A stretch of 40,328 nucleotides of DNA from contig JAPLVH010000017.1 in the NCBI GenBank assembly GCA_026397205.1, forward strand, positions 1 through 40,328, given 5' to 3'. The notes below the pieces were generated by a model, which did no database searches, was not told the DNA's origin, and was given only the letters and a program-made list of their open reading frames with translations. Of this stretch, positions 40,200 to 40,328 are shown piece by piece (position 1 is the first letter of the stretch; every line of letters begins with the position of its first letter). Origin of the DNA: Candidatus Berkelbacteria bacterium (GTDB taxonomy: Bacteria; Patescibacteriota; UBA1384; XYA2-FULL-43-10; CAINNR01). Made by a program: the position numbers and the translations under genes.

Positions 40200-40328
40200 A
40201 AGAAGACGACGGTGGAGTTTTGGTCCAGTGGTGATCGTCTGACAAGGGGGATAACTTACCTGCTCGGCTGTAACGCGGTTAGTTATCCCCGCCCAATGAC
40301 GGGATAGTCGGTTGTCTGTGGCTACCCA
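40200..40328 (+). ncRNA. Candidate structured RNA, running to the window edge
   Basis: GC-rich sequence directly downstream of a near-consensus promoter, with no open reading frame. Visible helices: GGGGATAACT (40247-40256) with AGTTATCCCC (40281-40290), extended inward by ACC/GGT; CCC-AATGAC-GGG at about 40292-40303; and possible closure of AGACGAC (about 40204) with GTTGTCT (40311-40317). I compared it by eye with RNase P, tmRNA, SRP and 6S RNA and could not assign it. It could be a stand-alone RNA or a long 5' leader of a gene beyond the edge. Confidence 0.5.

Overview
The window looks like a chromosomal segment of a Candidate Phyla Radiation (Patescibacteria) bacterium with the standard genetic code (UGA is used as a stop). 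The inference rests on gene content and style: small, tightly packed, AT-leaning genes often without a Shine-Dalgarno; a yebC-ruvC-ruvA-ruvB set; a shortened TsaB next to TsaE; a ComEC competence protein split into two genes; a type IV pilin; LCP, lamin-tail and other surface proteins; pyruvate phosphate dikinase; and several wHTH/Cas2-like (PaaX-like) proteins. I cannot assign a class within the group.

Layout. 1-6.8 kb is accessory: the start of a surface protein running off the left edge, a type IV pilin-like gene with TATA-rich iterons upstream, a MNT-HEPN toxin-antitoxin pair between two copies of an ~80 bp repeat, a GrpB-family gene and a Cas2-like gene separated and bounded by long palindromes, and three exported proteins whose leaders share an ACTC(A/G)GGAGG-like segment. 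7-21 kb starts and ends with recombination genes: yebC and ruvC, then a ~10 kb block (type II restriction-modification pair, galT, glycosyltransferases, a kinase-like gene, phosphomannomutase), then ruvA, a zinc-ribbon protein of unknown function and ruvB. 21-24 kb has queH, two membrane-protein genes and queA. 24-25.7 kb is a second palindrome-flanked Cas2-like gene and a small hypothetical gene. 25.8-30.5 kb holds an LPxTG-type lamin-tail protein, tsaE, tsaB, an LCP protein and small membrane proteins. 30.6-35.6 kb holds a parvulin-type isomerase, the split comEC, grpE and a short-chain dehydrogenase. 35.65-36.3 kb is the third palindrome-flanked Cas2-like gene, followed by an exported protein with a G-tract promoter, ppdK, and at the right edge a promoter driving what looks like a structured RNA.

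The most interesting signal is a repeated architecture: three genes for wHTH plus Cas2-like ferredoxin-fold proteins (3501-4088, 24262-24852, 35688-36230), each lying between long, nearly perfect palindromes of 38-44 bp. The palindromes differ between loci, but those around one gene match each other, and where they differ the changes are compensated in the other arm. No cas1, effector or CRISPR array is present. The layout resembles REP/RAYT or IS200/IS605 elements, where a ferredoxin-fold protein recognises hairpin ends, but with a Cas2-like protein. That is inference; an autorepressor with palindromic operators is the main alternative.

The window is unusually rich in hairpins generally: four intergenic elements with a conserved AATCC-stem-ACCA apex lie just before start codons, TGTCATCC-type dispersed repeats occur (one supplies the C-terminus of ComEC), and a perfect 25-bp inverted repeat lies inside queA. 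A mutational process that perfects palindromes is therefore a real competitor to selection as an explanation for the symmetry.
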